Assembly: GCF_025398255.1 (NCBI RefSeq)
Contig: NZ_JAODNW010000017.1
Location: forward strand, 1-64,000
Origin: Chelativorans intermedius
GTDB lineage: Bacteria > Pseudomonadota > Alphaproteobacteria > Rhizobiales > Rhizobiaceae
Direction of reading: 5' to 3'
DNA: 64,000 bases
Within the stretch, counting starts at the first letter, position 1; each line of letters opens with the position of its first letter. Under the pieces are notes generated by a model. That model saw only the letters and a program-made list of their open reading frames with translations. It ran no database searches and was not told the DNA's origin. The translations under genes were made by a program, and so were the position numbers. Shown piece after piece: positions 36,457-47,487 of this stretch.

Positions 36457-37653
36457 ATGGCCGATTTCAGAACCCTGGACGACCTGGAGGACATCACCGG
36501 CAAGCGCGTGCTGCTGCGTGTCGATCTCAACGTGCCCGTCAAGGACGGCGCCGTGACCGATGCCACGCGCATCGAGCGCGTCGCCCCCACCATCACCGAG
36601 CTTTCCGACCGGCGGGCGAAGGTCATCCTGCTCGCCCATTTCGGGCGGCCGAAGGGCAAGCCGGTGCCGGAATTCTCGCTGCGGCCGGTGGCCGGCGCCG
36701 TGGAGGCCACGCTCGACCGCAGGGTCCTCTTCGCCGCCGACTGCGTGGGCGAGACGGCCCGTGCGGCGATAGAGGAGATGACCGAGGGCGACATCCTGCT
36801 TCTCGAGAACACGCGCTTCCACGCCGGCGAGGAGGCGAACGACCCCGACTTTGCCCGCGCGCTGGCCGAGAACGGCGACATCTATGTGAACGATGCCTTC
36901 TCCGCCGCCCATCGCGCACATGCCTCCACGGAGGGCCTGGCGCACCATCTGCCCGCCTATGCCGGGCGCGCCATGCAGGCGGAGCTCGAGGCGCTGGAGA
37001 AGGGGCTCGGCAATCCCAAGCGCCCGGTGGTCGCCATCGTCGGCGGCGCCAAGGTGTCCACCAAGATCGACCTGCTGCTCAACCTCGTCAAGAAGGTGGA
37101 CGGGTTGGTGATCGGCGGCGGCATGGCCAACACCTTCCTCGCCGCGCGCGGCACGGAGGTGGGAAAGTCGCTGTGCGAACATGAGCTGGCGGACACCGCC
37201 AGGCAGATCATGATCGACGCCGCGAGCGCCGGCTGCGCCGTCATTCTGCCGGTCGATGCGGTGGTGGCCAGAGCCTTCGAGGCCGGCGCGCAGAGCGCGG
37301 TGGTGGACATCGCCGCCGTGCCGCAGGATGCGATGATCCTCGATGTCGGACCGAAGAGCGTGCAGACCGTGAACGAATGGCTCGACCGGGCCGATACGGT
37401 GGTCTGGAACGGCCCGCTCGGCGCCTTCGAGATCGAGCCTTTCGACAAGGCCACCATGGCCGCTGCGCGCCACGCGGCAAGCCGCACCCGCGAGGGGCTT
37501 CTGGTTTCCGTCGCCGGCGGCGGGGACACGGTGGCCGCCCTCAACAAGGCTGGCGTCGCGGAGGATTTCACCTATGTATCCACCGCGGGTGGCGCCTTTC
37601 TGGAGTGGATGGAGGGCAAGACCCTGCCCGGCGTGGCAGCGCTCATGAAGTAG
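36457..37653 (+). CDS. pgk: Phosphoglycerate kinase
   Basis: This 398-aa enzyme transfers phosphate from 1,3-bisphosphoglycerate to ADP. Motifs visible: [49 protein letters not shown]-like [32 protein letters not shown] and [12 protein letters not shown]. The ATG at 36457 is preferred to a TTG at 36454. Confidence 0.98.
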   Translation: MADFRTLDDLEDITGKRVLLRVDLNVPVKDGAVTDATRIERVAPTITELSDRRAKVILLAHFGRPKGKPVPEFSLRPVAGAVEATLDRRVLFAADCVGETARAAIEEMTEGDILLLENTRFHAGEEANDPDFARALAENGDIYVNDAFSAAHRAHASTEGLAHHLPAYAGRAMQAELEALEKGLGNPKRPVVAIVGGAKVSTKIDLLLNLVKKVDGLVIGGGMANTFLAARGTEVGKSLCEHELADTARQIMIDAASAGCAVILPVDAVVARAFEAGAQSAVVDIAAVPQDAMILDVGPKSVQTVNEWLDRADTVVWNGPLGAFEIEPFDKATMAAARHAASRTREGLLVSVAGGGDTVAALNKAGVAEDFTYVSTAGGAFLEWMEGKTLPGVAALMK

Positions 37654-37756
37654 GACGAAATACTTTTTATTTCAATCGATTAGGGGTGTCCGACCTGCAT
37701 TCCGTTTTGTTTCTTCTTCTGTTATCGGCTTCTTGACCGCAACGGAGGCATGGAAG

Positions 37757-38782
37757 ATGAGCGAACGGCTTGAGGACATCGCGGCCCGGATGCTGGCCGA
37801 GGGCAAGGGCATTCTGGCCGCCGACGAAAGCACCGGCACCATCAAGAAGCGTCTCGATTCGATCGGCGTCGAATCGACGCCCGAGACGCGCCGCGACTAT
37901 CGCGAGATGCTGTTTTCCGCCGAAGAGGCGATGCGCGAATATATTTCCGGCGTCATCCTCTACGACGAGACCATTCGTCAGCAGGCCCGGGACGGCACGC
38001 CGCTTGTGGAGCTGATTGCGCGCGCCGGCGCGGTGCCCGGCATCAAGGTCGACAAGGGTGCCAAGCCCCTGGCGGGCTTTCCCGAGGAGAAGATCACCGA
38101 AGGGCTGGACGGACTGCGCGAGCGGCTGGCGGAGTATCATGCGCTCGGCGCGCGCTTTGCCAAGTGGCGCGGCGTGATCGCCATTTCCGATGTGCTGCCC
38201 TCCTGGGGCGCGGTCAAGCAGAACGCCCAGGCGCTGGCGCGCTATGCGGCGCTGTGCCAGGAGGCGGGCATCGTGCCCATTGTGGAGCCGGAAGTGCTGA
38301 TGGACGGCGCGCCGGGAGACCACTCCATCGACCGTTGTCACACGGTCACGGAGTGGGTGCTGAAGACGGTGTTCCAGGAGCTCTATGATGCGCGGGTGAA
38401 GCTCGAAGGCATGGTGCTGAAGCCGAACATGGTCATCGACGGCAAGAACGCCCGCAAGGCAAGCCGCGAGGAGGTGGCGGAGAAGACCGTGCGCTGCCTG
38501 AAGGCCAGCGTGCCGGCGGCCGTGCCGGGCATCGCCTTCCTTTCCGGCGGGCAGTCGGACGAGGAGGCCACGGCTCATCTGTCGCTGATGAATGCCGGCT
38601 TCGACGTGCCCTGGCGCCTCACCTTCTCCTATGGGCGGGCGCTTCAGGCGCCGGCGCTCAAGGCATGGGGCGGCAAGCCGGAGAATGTTGCCGCCGGCCA
38701 GCGCGCCTTCGCGCACCGGGCACGGATGAACGCGCTTGCCGCGCGCGGAGACTGGCGGCAGGAGCTGGAGAAGGCCGCCTGA
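37757..38782 (+). CDS. fba: Class I fructose-bisphosphate aldolase
   Basis: This 341-aa Schiff-base aldolase carries KGILAADESTGTIKKRLDSI at the N-terminus and the Lys motifs KWRGVIAISD and LEGMVLKPNMVIDG, with GIAFLSGGQSDEEATAHLS. The ATG at 37757 (MSERLEDIAARM) has GGAGG 8 nt upstream. Class I, metal-independent aldolases of this eukaryote-like type occur in many rhizobia. Confidence 0.95.
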   Translation: MSERLEDIAARMLAEGKGILAADESTGTIKKRLDSIGVESTPETRRDYREMLFSAEEAMREYISGVILYDETIRQQARDGTPLVELIARAGAVPGIKVDKGAKPLAGFPEEKITEGLDGLRERLAEYHALGARFAKWRGVIAISDVLPSWGAVKQNAQALARYAALCQEAGIVPIVEPEVLMDGAPGDHSIDRCHTVTEWVLKTVFQELYDARVKLEGMVLKPNMVIDGKNARKASREEVAEKTVRCLKASVPAAVPGIAFLSGGQSDEEATAHLSLMNAGFDVPWRLTFSYGRALQAPALKAWGGKPENVAAGQRAFAHRARMNALAARGDWRQELEKAA

Positions 38783-38798
38783 GGAGCCGCTGTCGCGC

Positions 38799-38963
38799 TC
38801 AGCCCGACCCGTGGCTGAGCGCGACGGTCACCAGGATGGCGCCGAGCGCCACCAGCGCAAGCTTCCAGAAGTCGCTGCGTTTGCGCAGGCCGGGAAGGCC
38901 GAGCGGCCGGATGAGATGCAGGATCATCATGGCGACGACCAGAAGCGAGAGGATTTTTGTCAT
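38799..38963 (-). CDS. Small membrane protein, 54 aa
   Basis: This small protein has two hydrophobic segments (ILSLLVVAMMILHLI and FWKLALVALGAILVTVAL) joined by RPLGLPGLRKRSD. The LHLIRPLGLPGLRKR pattern recurs in small membrane proteins of other rhizobia next to the aldolase gene, which supports it being real. It is convergent to fba. Function unknown. The longer 370-codon frame that includes it is antisense to the SDR gene. Confidence 0.65.
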   Translation of the reverse strand: MTKILSLLVVAMMILHLIRPLGLPGLRKRSDFWKLALVALGAILVTVALSHGSG

Positions 38964-39107
38964 CGGGCGCCCGTGCTTTGTGATTGCGTCCTTTTGCCCT
39001 TCTTCGGGGCAGCCTGTCAAAAAGGCCCGCCGCCCGATGCAGGGCGGCTTGACCCCGCCGCGGCGCCGGCCCAGTCTCCTGCCGGGTGAAAACGCGCGAG
39101 GTTGAGA

Positions 39108-39905
39108 ATGGCACTGGACGGCAAGACAGCCATCGTGACGGGGGCGGCAGGCGGCATCGGCTATGCCATCGCCGAGCGATTCCTGCGCGAGGGGGTGCGT
39201 GTCATGATCGCCGATGTCAACGCCGAGAAGGGGGCACAGGCGGTCAAGGATCTCGAAAAGCTCGGCGAGGCCCGCTTCGTCAAGGCCGATGTGGGCAAGA
39301 GTCTCGACGTGCACAATCTCGTCGCCTCCGCCATCGACGCGCTGGGCGACATCGACATCCTGGTCAACAATGCCGGCATCGTGCACGGGGCGGACTTCCT
39401 GGAGCTGAAGGAGGAGGATTTCGACCGCGTGCTCCGGGTCAACCTCAAGGGCCCCTTCCTGGTGGGACAGGCCGTCGCCCGCTACATGGTGGAGAAGGTG
39501 CGCGGTGGCGGCTCTCCCGGCACGATCATCAACATGTCGTCGGTCAACGCCGTCTTCGCCATCGCAAGCCAGCTTCCCTATTCGGTCTCGAAAGGGGGCG
39601 TGAACCAGCTCACCAAGGCCATGGCGCTGGCGCTCGCGCCCCATGGCATCCGCGTCAATGCCATCGGCCCCGGCTCGATCATGACCGACATGCTGGCCAG
39701 CGTGAACGCCGACCCGGCAGCGCGCGACCGCATCCTCTCGCGCACGCCGCTCGGACGGATCGGAGACCCGCAGGAAATCGCCTCCATCGCCGCCTTCCTG
39801 GCCTCCGACGATGCCAGCTATATCACCGGCCAGACCATCTATGCCGATGGCGGGCGCCTGCCGCTCAACTACACCGTCGAGGTGCGACGCGAGGAGGAGG
39901 ATTAG
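39108..39905 (+). CDS. Short-chain dehydrogenase/reductase
   Basis: This 265-aa SDR has the classical nucleotide-binding motif TGAAGGIGYAIAERF, the NNAG motif at about residue 90 (LVNNAGIVHG) and the catalytic Ser-Tyr-Lys (INMSSVN…YSVSKGG). The C-terminal GQTIYADGGRLPLNY is typical. Substrate unknown; 3-oxoacyl or sugar alcohols are possible. The ATG at 39108 is preferred to a TTG two codons upstream. Confidence 0.9.
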   Translation: MALDGKTAIVTGAAGGIGYAIAERFLREGVRVMIADVNAEKGAQAVKDLEKLGEARFVKADVGKSLDVHNLVASAIDALGDIDILVNNAGIVHGADFLELKEEDFDRVLRVNLKGPFLVGQAVARYMVEKVRGGGSPGTIINMSSVNAVFAIASQLPYSVSKGGVNQLTKAMALALAPHGIRVNAIGPGSIMTDMLASVNADPAARDRILSRTPLGRIGDPQEIASIAAFLASDDASYITGQTIYADGGRLPLNYTVEVRREEED

Positions 39906-40071
39906 AACCACGCCGTGGTTCGACCTCCCCGCTCAGCCCGGCGTTCAGGCCCTAAGACCGGGCCTCTTCGCCTTCCGGCCGCCGCCGGCGTCTTGCCAGG
40001 TTCCTGACAAAACGCTGGCCGCACGGCCGTGTCATGATCCCCCGACAGTCTCAAGCGGAGGATCGAAAGCC

Positions 40072-40236
40072 ATGAACACGGAACGCAACACGATCTCGCA
40101 CGTGGTCGAACGCTGGTTCGGCGCCTATATGCGCCGCAGGCGCCGGAAGATGGGAGAACGGATCATGAACGAGTTGCCACCCAGCCTGCAGAGAGATATC
40201 GGTTGGCAGCCGACAGGGCCGGCGCGGCGGCGTTAG
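40072..40236 (+). CDS. DUF1127-type small Arg-rich protein
   Basis: This 54-aa protein (VVERWFGAYMRRRRRKMGER, then LPPSLQRDIGW) fits the DUF1127 family: a short helix with an Arg cluster and a C-terminal L-x-D-x-G-W ending. GGAGGA lies upstream of the ATG. DUF1127 proteins in alphaproteobacteria have been linked to RNA and phosphate regulation, but this member is not assigned. Confidence 0.75.
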   Translation: MNTERNTISHVVERWFGAYMRRRRRKMGERIMNELPPSLQRDIGWQPTGPARRR

Positions 40237-40302
40237 GGCGTCCGGCCCGCGACCGCCGGCGGCCCAGACGGTTCGAGCGGCCGCAACAGAGAGGAAGGGC
40301 CC

Positions 40303-40890
40303 ATGCATCACCCCGGCACGATCGGTCTCGTTCTCATCGAGAAGTACGCCGACTGGGAGTTCGGCCTGCTTGCCGCGTCCGCGGCGGCGTGGTTCGGAGG
40401 CCGCGTGGTGGCGCTGACGACGGATGCGACGCCCGCGCGCTCCATGGCGGGCCTGGAGCTTGTCGGCCAGCGCGGCCTCGCGCCGCAGGAGAATGAAGAT
40501 CTCGATGCCGTGGCCGTCATCGGCTCGGAGGTCTGGACGACGCCGGACGCGCCGGACATCACGCCGCTTCTTGGTGCCGTTTCCGGCCGCGGCGGCGCTG
40601 TCGGCGGCATATGCGCCGGCACCCTGGCGCTTGCGCGGGCCGGCCTTTTCGCCGGTCGGCGCCACACGAGCAACGGCCGCCAGTGGATCAGCACGTTTGC
40701 GCCCGGCTATGCGGGCGCCGAGGCTTATGAGGATGTGCCCCACGCGGTGGCCGATGGCCGGGTGGTCAGCGCGCCGGGCTCGGCACCCGGCACCTTCGCG
40801 GCGGCCTTTCTGGAGGTCCTGCTGCCCGGCCAGGCGGCAAGGATCGGCGAGATGCGCGCGCTTTTCGCGCGCGAGCACGCGGCCGGCTGA
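40303..40890 (+). CDS. DJ-1/PfpI family protein
   Basis: This 195-aa protein shows the class I glutamine-amidotransferase-like fold of DJ-1/PfpI proteins: IGLVLIEKYADWEFGLLAAS at the start, AVAVIGSEVWTT, and the nucleophile elbow GGICAGTLALARAGL with the reactive Cys. Such proteins act as deglycases, proteases or chaperones; the specific role is unknown. Confidence 0.85.
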   Translation: MHHPGTIGLVLIEKYADWEFGLLAASAAAWFGGRVVALTTDATPARSMAGLELVGQRGLAPQENEDLDAVAVIGSEVWTTPDAPDITPLLGAVSGRGGAVGGICAGTLALARAGLFAGRRHTSNGRQWISTFAPGYAGAEAYEDVPHAVADGRVVSAPGSAPGTFAAAFLEVLLPGQAARIGEMRALFAREHAAG

Positions 40891-40914
40891 AAGGCGCCGC
40901 CAGCGGCTTCACCC

Positions 40915-40938
40915 CTCCTGACAGTATGTTGTCAGGAG
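40915..40938. promoter_or_regulatory. Palindromic operator before the VOC-WYL pair
   Basis: CTCCTGACA and TGTCAGGAG are exact inverses with a 6-bp spacer, 45 bp before the VOC gene. It is the likely binding site of the WYL regulator encoded two genes downstream. Confidence 0.7.
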
Positions 40939-40982
40939 AGGTGTGCCAATCTCCGGCAACCGCCAGCGAGAGGAGTTCAGCG

Positions 40983-41357
40983 ATGCAGCCGTTTCAGCCC
41001 GACAACGCGGCCGTCTGGTTCGAGATTCCGGTCACCGACATGGACCGGGCCAAGGCCTTTTACGGTGCCGTCTTGAACAACACGCTCACCGACGAGGACA
41101 ATGGACCGAACCCGATGGCGCTGTTTCGCGTCAAGGACCCCAAGGACGGGGTCGGCGGTCATGTCTACCCCGGCCGGCCGGCGGCGAAAGGAACGGGGCC
41201 GACGATCCACCTCGCCGTTCCCGCTCCGCTTGAGGAGGCGATGGAGCGCTTGGTCGCCCATGGCGGCGAGGTCGTCTCGCCCATCATCACCATTCCCGCC
41301 GGGCGTTTCGTGTATTGTCTCGATCCCGATGGCAACAGCATCGGGCTGTTTGCGTGA
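40983..41357 (+). CDS. VOC (glyoxalase-fold) family protein
   Basis: This 124-aa protein (AVWFEIPVTDMDRAKAFYGAVL, ending FVYCLDPDGNSIGLFA) has two beta-alpha-beta-beta-beta units of the vicinal oxygen chelate fold. The role may be in glyoxal or drug detoxification; the substrate is unknown. The ATG at 40983 is chosen by family start. It precedes a WYL regulator by 12 bp, a recurrent rhizobial pairing, behind a shared palindrome. Confidence 0.88.
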   Translation: MQPFQPDNAAVWFEIPVTDMDRAKAFYGAVLNNTLTDEDNGPNPMALFRVKDPKDGVGGHVYPGRPAAKGTGPTIHLAVPAPLEEAMERLVAHGGEVVSPIITIPAGRFVYCLDPDGNSIGLFA

Positions 41358-41369
41358 GGAGCGGCCTTC

Positions 41370-42074
41370 ATGCGGCGCGCCGACCGGCTCTTTCAGATCG
41401 TTCAGCATCTGCGCGGCGGCCGCCTCGTCACCGCACGGCTTCTCTCCGAGCGGCTCGAGGTTTCCGAGCGCACCATCTACCGCGACATCGCCGACCTGCA
41501 ATCGACGGGCGTGCCCATCGACGGGGAGGCGGGGGTGGGCTATCTCATGCGCGAGGGCTTCGAGCTTCCGCCGCTGATGTTCACCCGTGACGAGATCGTG
41601 GCGCTGGTGGCGGGTGCGCGCATGGTGCGTGCCTTCGGGGGCGCGGCCATGGCGCGCGCGGCGGAGGAGGCGCTGGTCAAGATCGGCACCGTCCTGCCCG
41701 AGAACGAGCGCGAGCGCATAGCGCGCACCGAGATCCACACGCCCGACTGGGTGATCAGCGATACCGAGCGTCAGGCCATCGACGCGCTGGAGCGCGCGGT
41801 GGAGAACCGGCGCGTGCTCACCCTCGACTATCGTGACGAGGCAGGACAGATGACCCGGCGGGACGTGCGCCCGCTCGGCCTGTGGTTCTGGGGCAAGGTG
41901 TGGACGCTGGTCGCCTGGTGCGAGCTGCGCAACGATTTCCGCGCCTTCCGCATCGACCGCATCGTGGTGATGCAGGAGGCCGGCCGCAGCTTCAAGCCCG
42001 AGCGCGGCAAGCAGCTCGGCGACTTCTACCGGCGGCTGGAGCTGCGCGAGGGCAACGGCAACGGGCAGGGCTGA
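41370..42074 (+). CDS. YafY-type HTH/WYL transcription regulator
   Basis: This 234-aa regulator has an N-terminal DeoR-like HTH (DRLFQIVQHLRGGRLVTARLLSERLEVSERTIYRDIADL) and a C-terminal WYL domain (NRRVLTLDYRDEAGQMTRRDVRPLGLWFWGKVWTLVAW). It probably senses a small ligand and controls the upstream VOC gene and itself through the palindrome at 40915-40938. Confidence 0.9.
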   Translation: MRRADRLFQIVQHLRGGRLVTARLLSERLEVSERTIYRDIADLQSTGVPIDGEAGVGYLMREGFELPPLMFTRDEIVALVAGARMVRAFGGAAMARAAEEALVKIGTVLPENERERIARTEIHTPDWVISDTERQAIDALERAVENRRVLTLDYRDEAGQMTRRDVRPLGLWFWGKVWTLVAWCELRNDFRAFRIDRIVVMQEAGRSFKPERGKQLGDFYRRLELREGNGNGQG

Positions 42075-42080
42075 GGGGTT

Positions 42081-43301
<1,221 letters not shown>

Positions 43302-43399
43302 GGTCTTTTCCGCTGAAAAAGGCCGCCCGGCGCGCCCGGGCCCCGTTTGCGCCGCACTATTATCAGGAAAAGACGCAGGGGCAAGGCCGCCCCGGCAGG

Positions 43400-43900
43400 C
43401 TAGTTGCAGGAGCGGATGGAATCGAGCGCCGCGGTGAGCCCGAGCAGCGAGAAGGTATAGCGCGTGCTGTTGCCGCGCCCGGAGGTCGCGGAGACCGTCA
43501 TGTCGGCGCCGGCCTTCATGGCGGCAACGAGCTGCGGCTCCTCGGCTGCGTTTTCGAGCCATGCGGACTGGCCCTGGGTGAACATGGTGAAGGAGCGGTT
43601 GCCCACCGTCACCGTCACCTTCGAGCCTTCCTGCAGGCTGTAGTCGGCGATGAACTGCGGCTCATAGGCGACGTTCTGGCCCGGCTTCTGGCTGACGAAG
43701 AAGAAGATGTCCCCGTGATTGAGATTGGAGGGCTCCTTGGTCTTCGGCACGCTCATCGCATAGCAGACCTTGCCGTTGTCCGACTGATAGCTGTAGGTGC
43801 CCCAGTCGCGGTGCTGGCCGATGGCTGTCGCCTGCGCGAAGGCCGGTCCGGCAACGGCGACCGCGCACAGCAGAATTAGCGACGAAAAGATCCCACGCAT
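43400..43900 (-). CDS. Invasion-associated locus B (IalB) family protein
   Basis: This 166-aa secreted protein has a signal peptide ([19 protein letters not shown]) and a beta-rich body ([55 protein letters not shown]) with two Cys that may pair (VCYAMS and the terminal SCN). IalB-like proteins are named after a Bartonella erythrocyte-invasion gene but are widespread in free-living rhizobia, so no role in virulence should be inferred. Confidence 0.85.
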   Translation of the reverse strand: MRGIFSSLILLCAVAVAGPAFAQATAIGQHRDWGTYSYQSDNGKVCYAMSVPKTKEPSNLNHGDIFFFVSQKPGQNVAYEPQFIADYSLQEGSKVTVTVGNRSFTMFTQGQSAWLENAAEEPQLVAAMKAGADMTVSATSGRGNSTRYTFSLLGLTAALDSIRSCN

Positions 43901-44142
43901 TGTCCCTGACCGTATCTTTGCTGCGGTTGTTTATGAAGCGCATCAGTAGCTTACGCCCGATCGCTTCATTTTTATTTAATCTGGGTTACCAAAGAGTGAA
44001 GCTTGCAAGGATTATCGCACGCCAATGCCGGATGGAACTTTCACGCGCCGTCTGTCGCCTTGGCGTCCGCACCCCACGGGCACCGTTGAATCGGAGGAAA
44101 AAGGCAAGAGTTTGACTGGCCCGCCCACGCGCGATGCCCGGC

Positions 44143-44514
44143 CTATTCCTCGCCGTCCAGCGCCTGCCTGGCTGCAAGGCGGTGCGCCGGCGTGATATGG
44201 GCACGCACCGCGCTCAAGGCGGCCATCAGCACCGCCACGTCGTCGGTGAAGCCGAACCCCGCCAGAAAGTCGGGAACGGTGTCGAGCGGCAGCACGAAAT
44301 AGGCCAGCGCCGCAAGCAGGATGCCGCGCACCCTGGCCGGCGTCTGGCGGTCGAGCGCGCAGTAATAGCCGGCCACCACGTCTTCCATGAAGGGCACCTG
44401 GCGGGCCGCTTTCCTCACCGTGCGCCAGAACCGGCGACGCACGTTTTCCTCGCGCCGCCCGTTCTCCTCGGCGCTGCCCGGCAGGAGGATTTCACCGATC
44501 TTCACGTCTTCCAT
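44143..44514 (-). CDS. YkvA/DUF1232 family protein
   Basis: This 123-aa protein contains the DUF1232 pattern FMEDVVAGYYCALDRQTPARVRG, then ILLAALAYFVLPLDTVPDFL and GFTDDVAVLMAALSAV, a short membrane-associated helical domain of unknown function. It lies 63 bp downstream of the pterin dehydratase gene. Confidence 0.85.
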   Translation of the reverse strand: MEDVKIGEILLPGSAEENGRREENVRRRFWRTVRKAARQVPFMEDVVAGYYCALDRQTPARVRGILLAALAYFVLPLDTVPDFLAGFGFTDDVAVLMAALSAVRAHITPAHRLAARQALDGEE

Positions 44515-44577
44515 CGTCCTTGCTCCCGGCCCGGAATGTGGGGAGGCAGGCCGCCGGCTGCAATGGCTGCGGCGCGC

Positions 44578-44874
44578 TCAACGCCCGGCGAAGGCGTTCA
44601 TCCTCTTCGCCAGCTTCACGTCCAGCTCCGTCAGGCCGCCGGCATCGTGCGTGGTCAGCCGCACATCCACCGTCCTGTAGACATTCGTCCATTCGGGATG
44701 GTGGTCGAGCTTCTCCGCCGCCAGCGCTGCGCGCGTCATGAAGCCGAAGGCCTCGTTGAAGCCGGAGAAGGTGAAGCGGCGCTCGATGGCCTTGCCGTCA
44801 TCCGCAAGCCGCCAGCCCTCAAGCCCGGCCAGCGCCTCCTGCACCTGTTTTGCGTCGAGCTTGTCCCTTGCCAT
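44578..44874 (-). CDS. phhB: Pterin-4a-carbinolamine dehydratase
   Basis: PhhB dehydrates 4a-hydroxytetrahydropterin to recycle the cofactor. This 98-aa protein ends its active site with [24 protein letters not shown], which holds the His-His-Pro-x-Trp motif. Start: ATG at 44874 ([11 protein letters not shown]). No phenylalanine hydroxylase gene is next to it. Confidence 0.92.
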   Translation of the reverse strand: MARDKLDAKQVQEALAGLEGWRLADDGKAIERRFTFSGFNEAFGFMTRAALAAEKLDHHPEWTNVYRTVDVRLTTHDAGGLTELDVKLAKRMNAFAGR

Positions 44875-44903
44875 TGCGTCTCTCCGTGCTATCGCGTGGA
44901 AGC

Positions 44904-45440
44904 ATGAAGCATAACGCAGCAGAAGCGGGCGAACAGGCCCGCACCGCCGTTCTTTTCGTCTGCCTCGGCAACATCTGCCGCTCGCCGCTTGCCGAGGGTG
45001 TCTTCCGTGCGGTGATTGCCGAACAGGGAATGGAAGACGCCTTCCACGTCGAATCGGCCGGCACCGGCGCCTGGCATGTCGGCGCGCCGCCCGACCCGCG
45101 CTCCATTGCCGTGGCACGCCGTTTCGGGCTCGACATTTCCGGCCAGCGGGCCCGCCGGGTGGTGGCGGAGGACTTCTCCCGCTTCGATGTGATTCTCGGC
45201 ATGGACCGTGCCAATGTGCGGGCGCTTTCCCAACGGGCGCCCAGACAGGCCCAGGGCCGCATTCACCTGTTTCTGGACTTCGCGCTTGGCCGCCGGGAGG
45301 ACATTCCCGACCCGTATTATGGCGGCGAGGACGGCTTTGCCGCCGTCTACTGGAGGATCCGCGAGGCGTCGGAGGCGCTGGCCACGAGGCTGCGCGACGG
45401 CTCGGCGCGCATCAGCGGCCAGGCTTCCTCGACGATGTAG
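44904..45440 (+). CDS. Low-molecular-weight protein tyrosine phosphatase
   Basis: This 178-aa protein has the P-loop [18 protein letters not shown] (C-x5-R-S) and the general-acid region [13 protein letters not shown], so both catalytic parts are present. The ATG at 44904 is divergent from phhB. The 3' end overlaps the convergent thpR gene by 94 bp. Confidence 0.93.
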   Translation: MKHNAAEAGEQARTAVLFVCLGNICRSPLAEGVFRAVIAEQGMEDAFHVESAGTGAWHVGAPPDPRSIAVARRFGLDISGQRARRVVAEDFSRFDVILGMDRANVRALSQRAPRQAQGRIHLFLDFALGRREDIPDPYYGGEDGFAAVYWRIREASEALATRLRDGSARISGQASSTM

Positions 45441-45940
45441 GGGCCGCCGCCGATCGAATCGCGCGACGACATGAGCACGAAGCGCCCGACGCGGAAGGGC
45501 GCCGCGGCGAAATTGCCCCGCGCCGAAAGATAGGCGGCGACGGAGCGGGGCGTCACGTTCTTCAGACGCGCCAGAGTCACATGCGGGGTGAACTTGCGCG
45601 GATCCGCGGGAAGGCCGAGGCGCTGGCAGATGCGCTCGATCTCGCCCTGCAGGGCGAAGAGGTCCGGCGAGGCGGCGACGCCCGCCCACACCGCGTGCGG
45701 CTTCCTGCCCCCGAAGGCGCCGACACCGGAAAGCGTGAGATTGAAGGCCGGCCGGCGAACCCGGTCGAGCGCATTGGCGATCTCGTCGGCCACGTGGCCT
45801 TCCACATCGCCGATGAAGCGCAGCGTGAGGTGGTAGTTCTCGACATCGACCCACCGGGCTCCCGGGAGGCCGCCGCGCAGAAGCGAAAGGGAGAGGGCTG
45901 CATCGCGCGGAATCTCGAGGGCGGTGAACAGTCGCGGCAT
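45347..45940 (-). CDS. thpR: RNA 2',3'-cyclic phosphodiesterase
   Basis: This 197-aa 2H-phosphoesterase has both His-x-Thr/Ser motifs: [12 protein letters not shown] near residue 37 and [11 protein letters not shown] near 120. ThpR opens 2',3'-cyclic phosphate ends and was described as an RNA ligase. The C-terminal 30 residues overlap the LMW phosphatase gene on the other strand. Confidence 0.9.
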   Translation of the reverse strand: MPRLFTALEIPRDAALSLSLLRGGLPGARWVDVENYHLTLRFIGDVEGHVADEIANALDRVRRPAFNLTLSGVGAFGGRKPHAVWAGVAASPDLFALQGEIERICQRLGLPADPRKFTPHVTLARLKNVTPRSVAAYLSARGNFAAAPFRVGRFVLMSSRDSIGGGPYIVEEAWPLMRAEPSRSLVASASDASRILQ

Positions 45941-46021
45941 GGCAACCTCCTCGAATCGCTATGTCAACGCCAGCGAATCACCGATTGGACGGTGGGGCAA
46001 GCGCTTTCTGGCGCCGCTGAT

Positions 46022-46714
46022 TCACATCTTCGCTTTTTCCTCCGCCATCTCCCGCGCGACGAGGGGCTCGACCACGGGCAGCACGTTCTCCACCATCACC
46101 TCCACGCCGGCGGCGTTGGGGTGCATCCCGTCCTCCAGAAGAAGCTGGGGCTTGGCCGCCACGCCGTCGAGGAAGAAGGGCACGAGCGGCACCTCGTGCC
46201 GCTCCGCCAGGCGCGGATAGATGGCGTTGAAGGCCGCGGCATAGTCCTCGCCCAGATTGGGCGCGGCGTACATGCCCAGCAGCACGACGGCGGTTCCCCG
46301 CTGTTTCAGGCGGCGGATCATCGCCTCCAGGTTCTGCTCGATGGTCTGTGGCGCAAGCCCGCGCAGCATGTCGTTGGCGCCGAGCTCGAGAAGCACCAGA
46401 TCTGTGCCCTCCGGCACCGACCAGTCGAGCCGCGACAGGCCGCCGCTGGTGGTGTCGCCGGAAACGCCGGCGTTGACCACGCGCACCAAATGGCCCCGTG
46501 CGGCAAGCGCGCTTTCCAGCTTCTCGGCAAAGCCCTCCCCCGGCGCAAGCTGGTAGCCGGCCGTCAGGCTGTCGCCGAAGGCGACGATGCGCCAGGGCTC
46601 GGCCGCCGAGAGCCGCGCGGTAAACGCCAGCAGCAGGGCGAGAATCACCGCCGATGACATTTTCGTGAGCGGCAAAACCCGCGCCGCAATCTTGTCCCAG
46701 CCTTTGAATGTCAT
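46022..46714 (-). CDS. Arylesterase (SGNH/TesA-like)
   Basis: This 230-aa secreted hydrolase has an N-terminal hydrophobic segment (MSSAVILALLLAFTARLSAA) and the SGNH blocks: GDSLTAGYQL (Ser), GVSGDTTSGGL (Gly), LGANDMLRGL (Asn) and DGMHPNAAG (Asp-His). It is similar to TesA/arylesterase proteins. It is divergent from the ABC gene pair, a typical arrangement with YbbA/YbbP in many bacteria. Confidence 0.9.
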   Translation of the reverse strand: MTFKGWDKIAARVLPLTKMSSAVILALLLAFTARLSAAEPWRIVAFGDSLTAGYQLAPGEGFAEKLESALAARGHLVRVVNAGVSGDTTSGGLSRLDWSVPEGTDLVLLELGANDMLRGLAPQTIEQNLEAMIRRLKQRGTAVVLLGMYAAPNLGEDYAAAFNAIYPRLAERHEVPLVPFFLDGVAAKPQLLLEDGMHPNAAGVEVMVENVLPVVEPLVAREMAEEKAKM

Positions 46715-46778
46715 GAAACTTACCCCATATCAGCCGCAATCCGCGCCCGCCGAACCCTTCATATAGGACGCCCCATCC

Positions 46779-47477
46779 GTGACCGCACCCGTCATCGAAC
46801 TCATCGACGTCTCCCTGCGCCTCGGCGAAGGCGCATCCACCGTGCAGGTTCTCGACGGTGTCAGTCTGACGGTGGAACGTGGCCGTTCCACGGCCATCGT
46901 CGGCCCCTCCGGCTCCGGCAAGTCGACGCTGCTCATGGTGATCGCCGGGCTCGAACGGGTGGACGCCGGCACGGTGCGTGTCGCCGGCCAGACGTTGAAC
47001 GGCCTCGGCGAGGACGCCGTGGCGGCCTTTCGCGGCCGCACCATCGGCATCGTCTTTCAGTCCTTCCACCTCATTCCCAACATGACGGCGCTGGAAAACG
47101 TTGCCGTGCCGCTGGAGCTTGCCGGCCACGACGCCCCCTTTGCGCTGGCCGAGCGGGAGCTTGCGGCGGTGGGGCTCAAGGACAGGCTGACCCACTATCC
47201 GGGGGAGCTTTCGGGCGGTGAGCAGCAGCGCGTGGCCATCGCGCGGGCGCTGGCGCCGGCGCCGGCCATCGTGATCGCCGACGAGCCGACGGGCAATCTC
47301 GATCAGGCGACGGGCCGCCAGATTGCCGATCTTCTCTTCGAGACGGCGGGCGAGCGTGGCACCACGCTGGTGCTCGTCACCCATGACCCGCGTCTTGCCG
47401 AGCGCTGCGAGCGGCAGGTGGCCATGCGCTCCGGCCGCGTCGAGGAGGCGGCGCGCGCGGCCGCTCCGGCGGGCTGA
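46779..47477 (+). CDS. ABC transporter ATPase, YbbA-type
   Basis: This 232-aa ATPase has Walker [17 protein letters not shown], signature [15 protein letters not shown] and Walker [15 protein letters not shown]. It belongs to the LolD/YbbA/MacB ATPase group that works with large FtsX-like permeases. The permease gene starts 10 bp after it, and TesA-like esterase is divergent, as in E. coli ybbA-tesA. Confidence 0.93.
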   Translation: MTAPVIELIDVSLRLGEGASTVQVLDGVSLTVERGRSTAIVGPSGSGKSTLLMVIAGLERVDAGTVRVAGQTLNGLGEDAVAAFRGRTIGIVFQSFHLIPNMTALENVAVPLELAGHDAPFALAERELAAVGLKDRLTHYPGELSGGEQQRVAIARALAPAPAIVIADEPTGNLDQATGRQIADLLFETAGERGTTLVLVTHDPRLAERCERQVAMRSGRVEEAARAAAPAG

Positions 47478-47487
47478 GGCGCTTCCC

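Noticed and set aside
39904-39922. Hairpin right after the SDR gene as a terminator
   Set aside because: GAACCACG/CGTGGTTC is a neat stem but has no T-tract and overlaps the SDR stop, so I did not list it as a terminator.
43901-44142. Small ORFs between the IalB-like and YkvA genes
   Set aside because: No ribosome site or conserved features; treated as intergenic.
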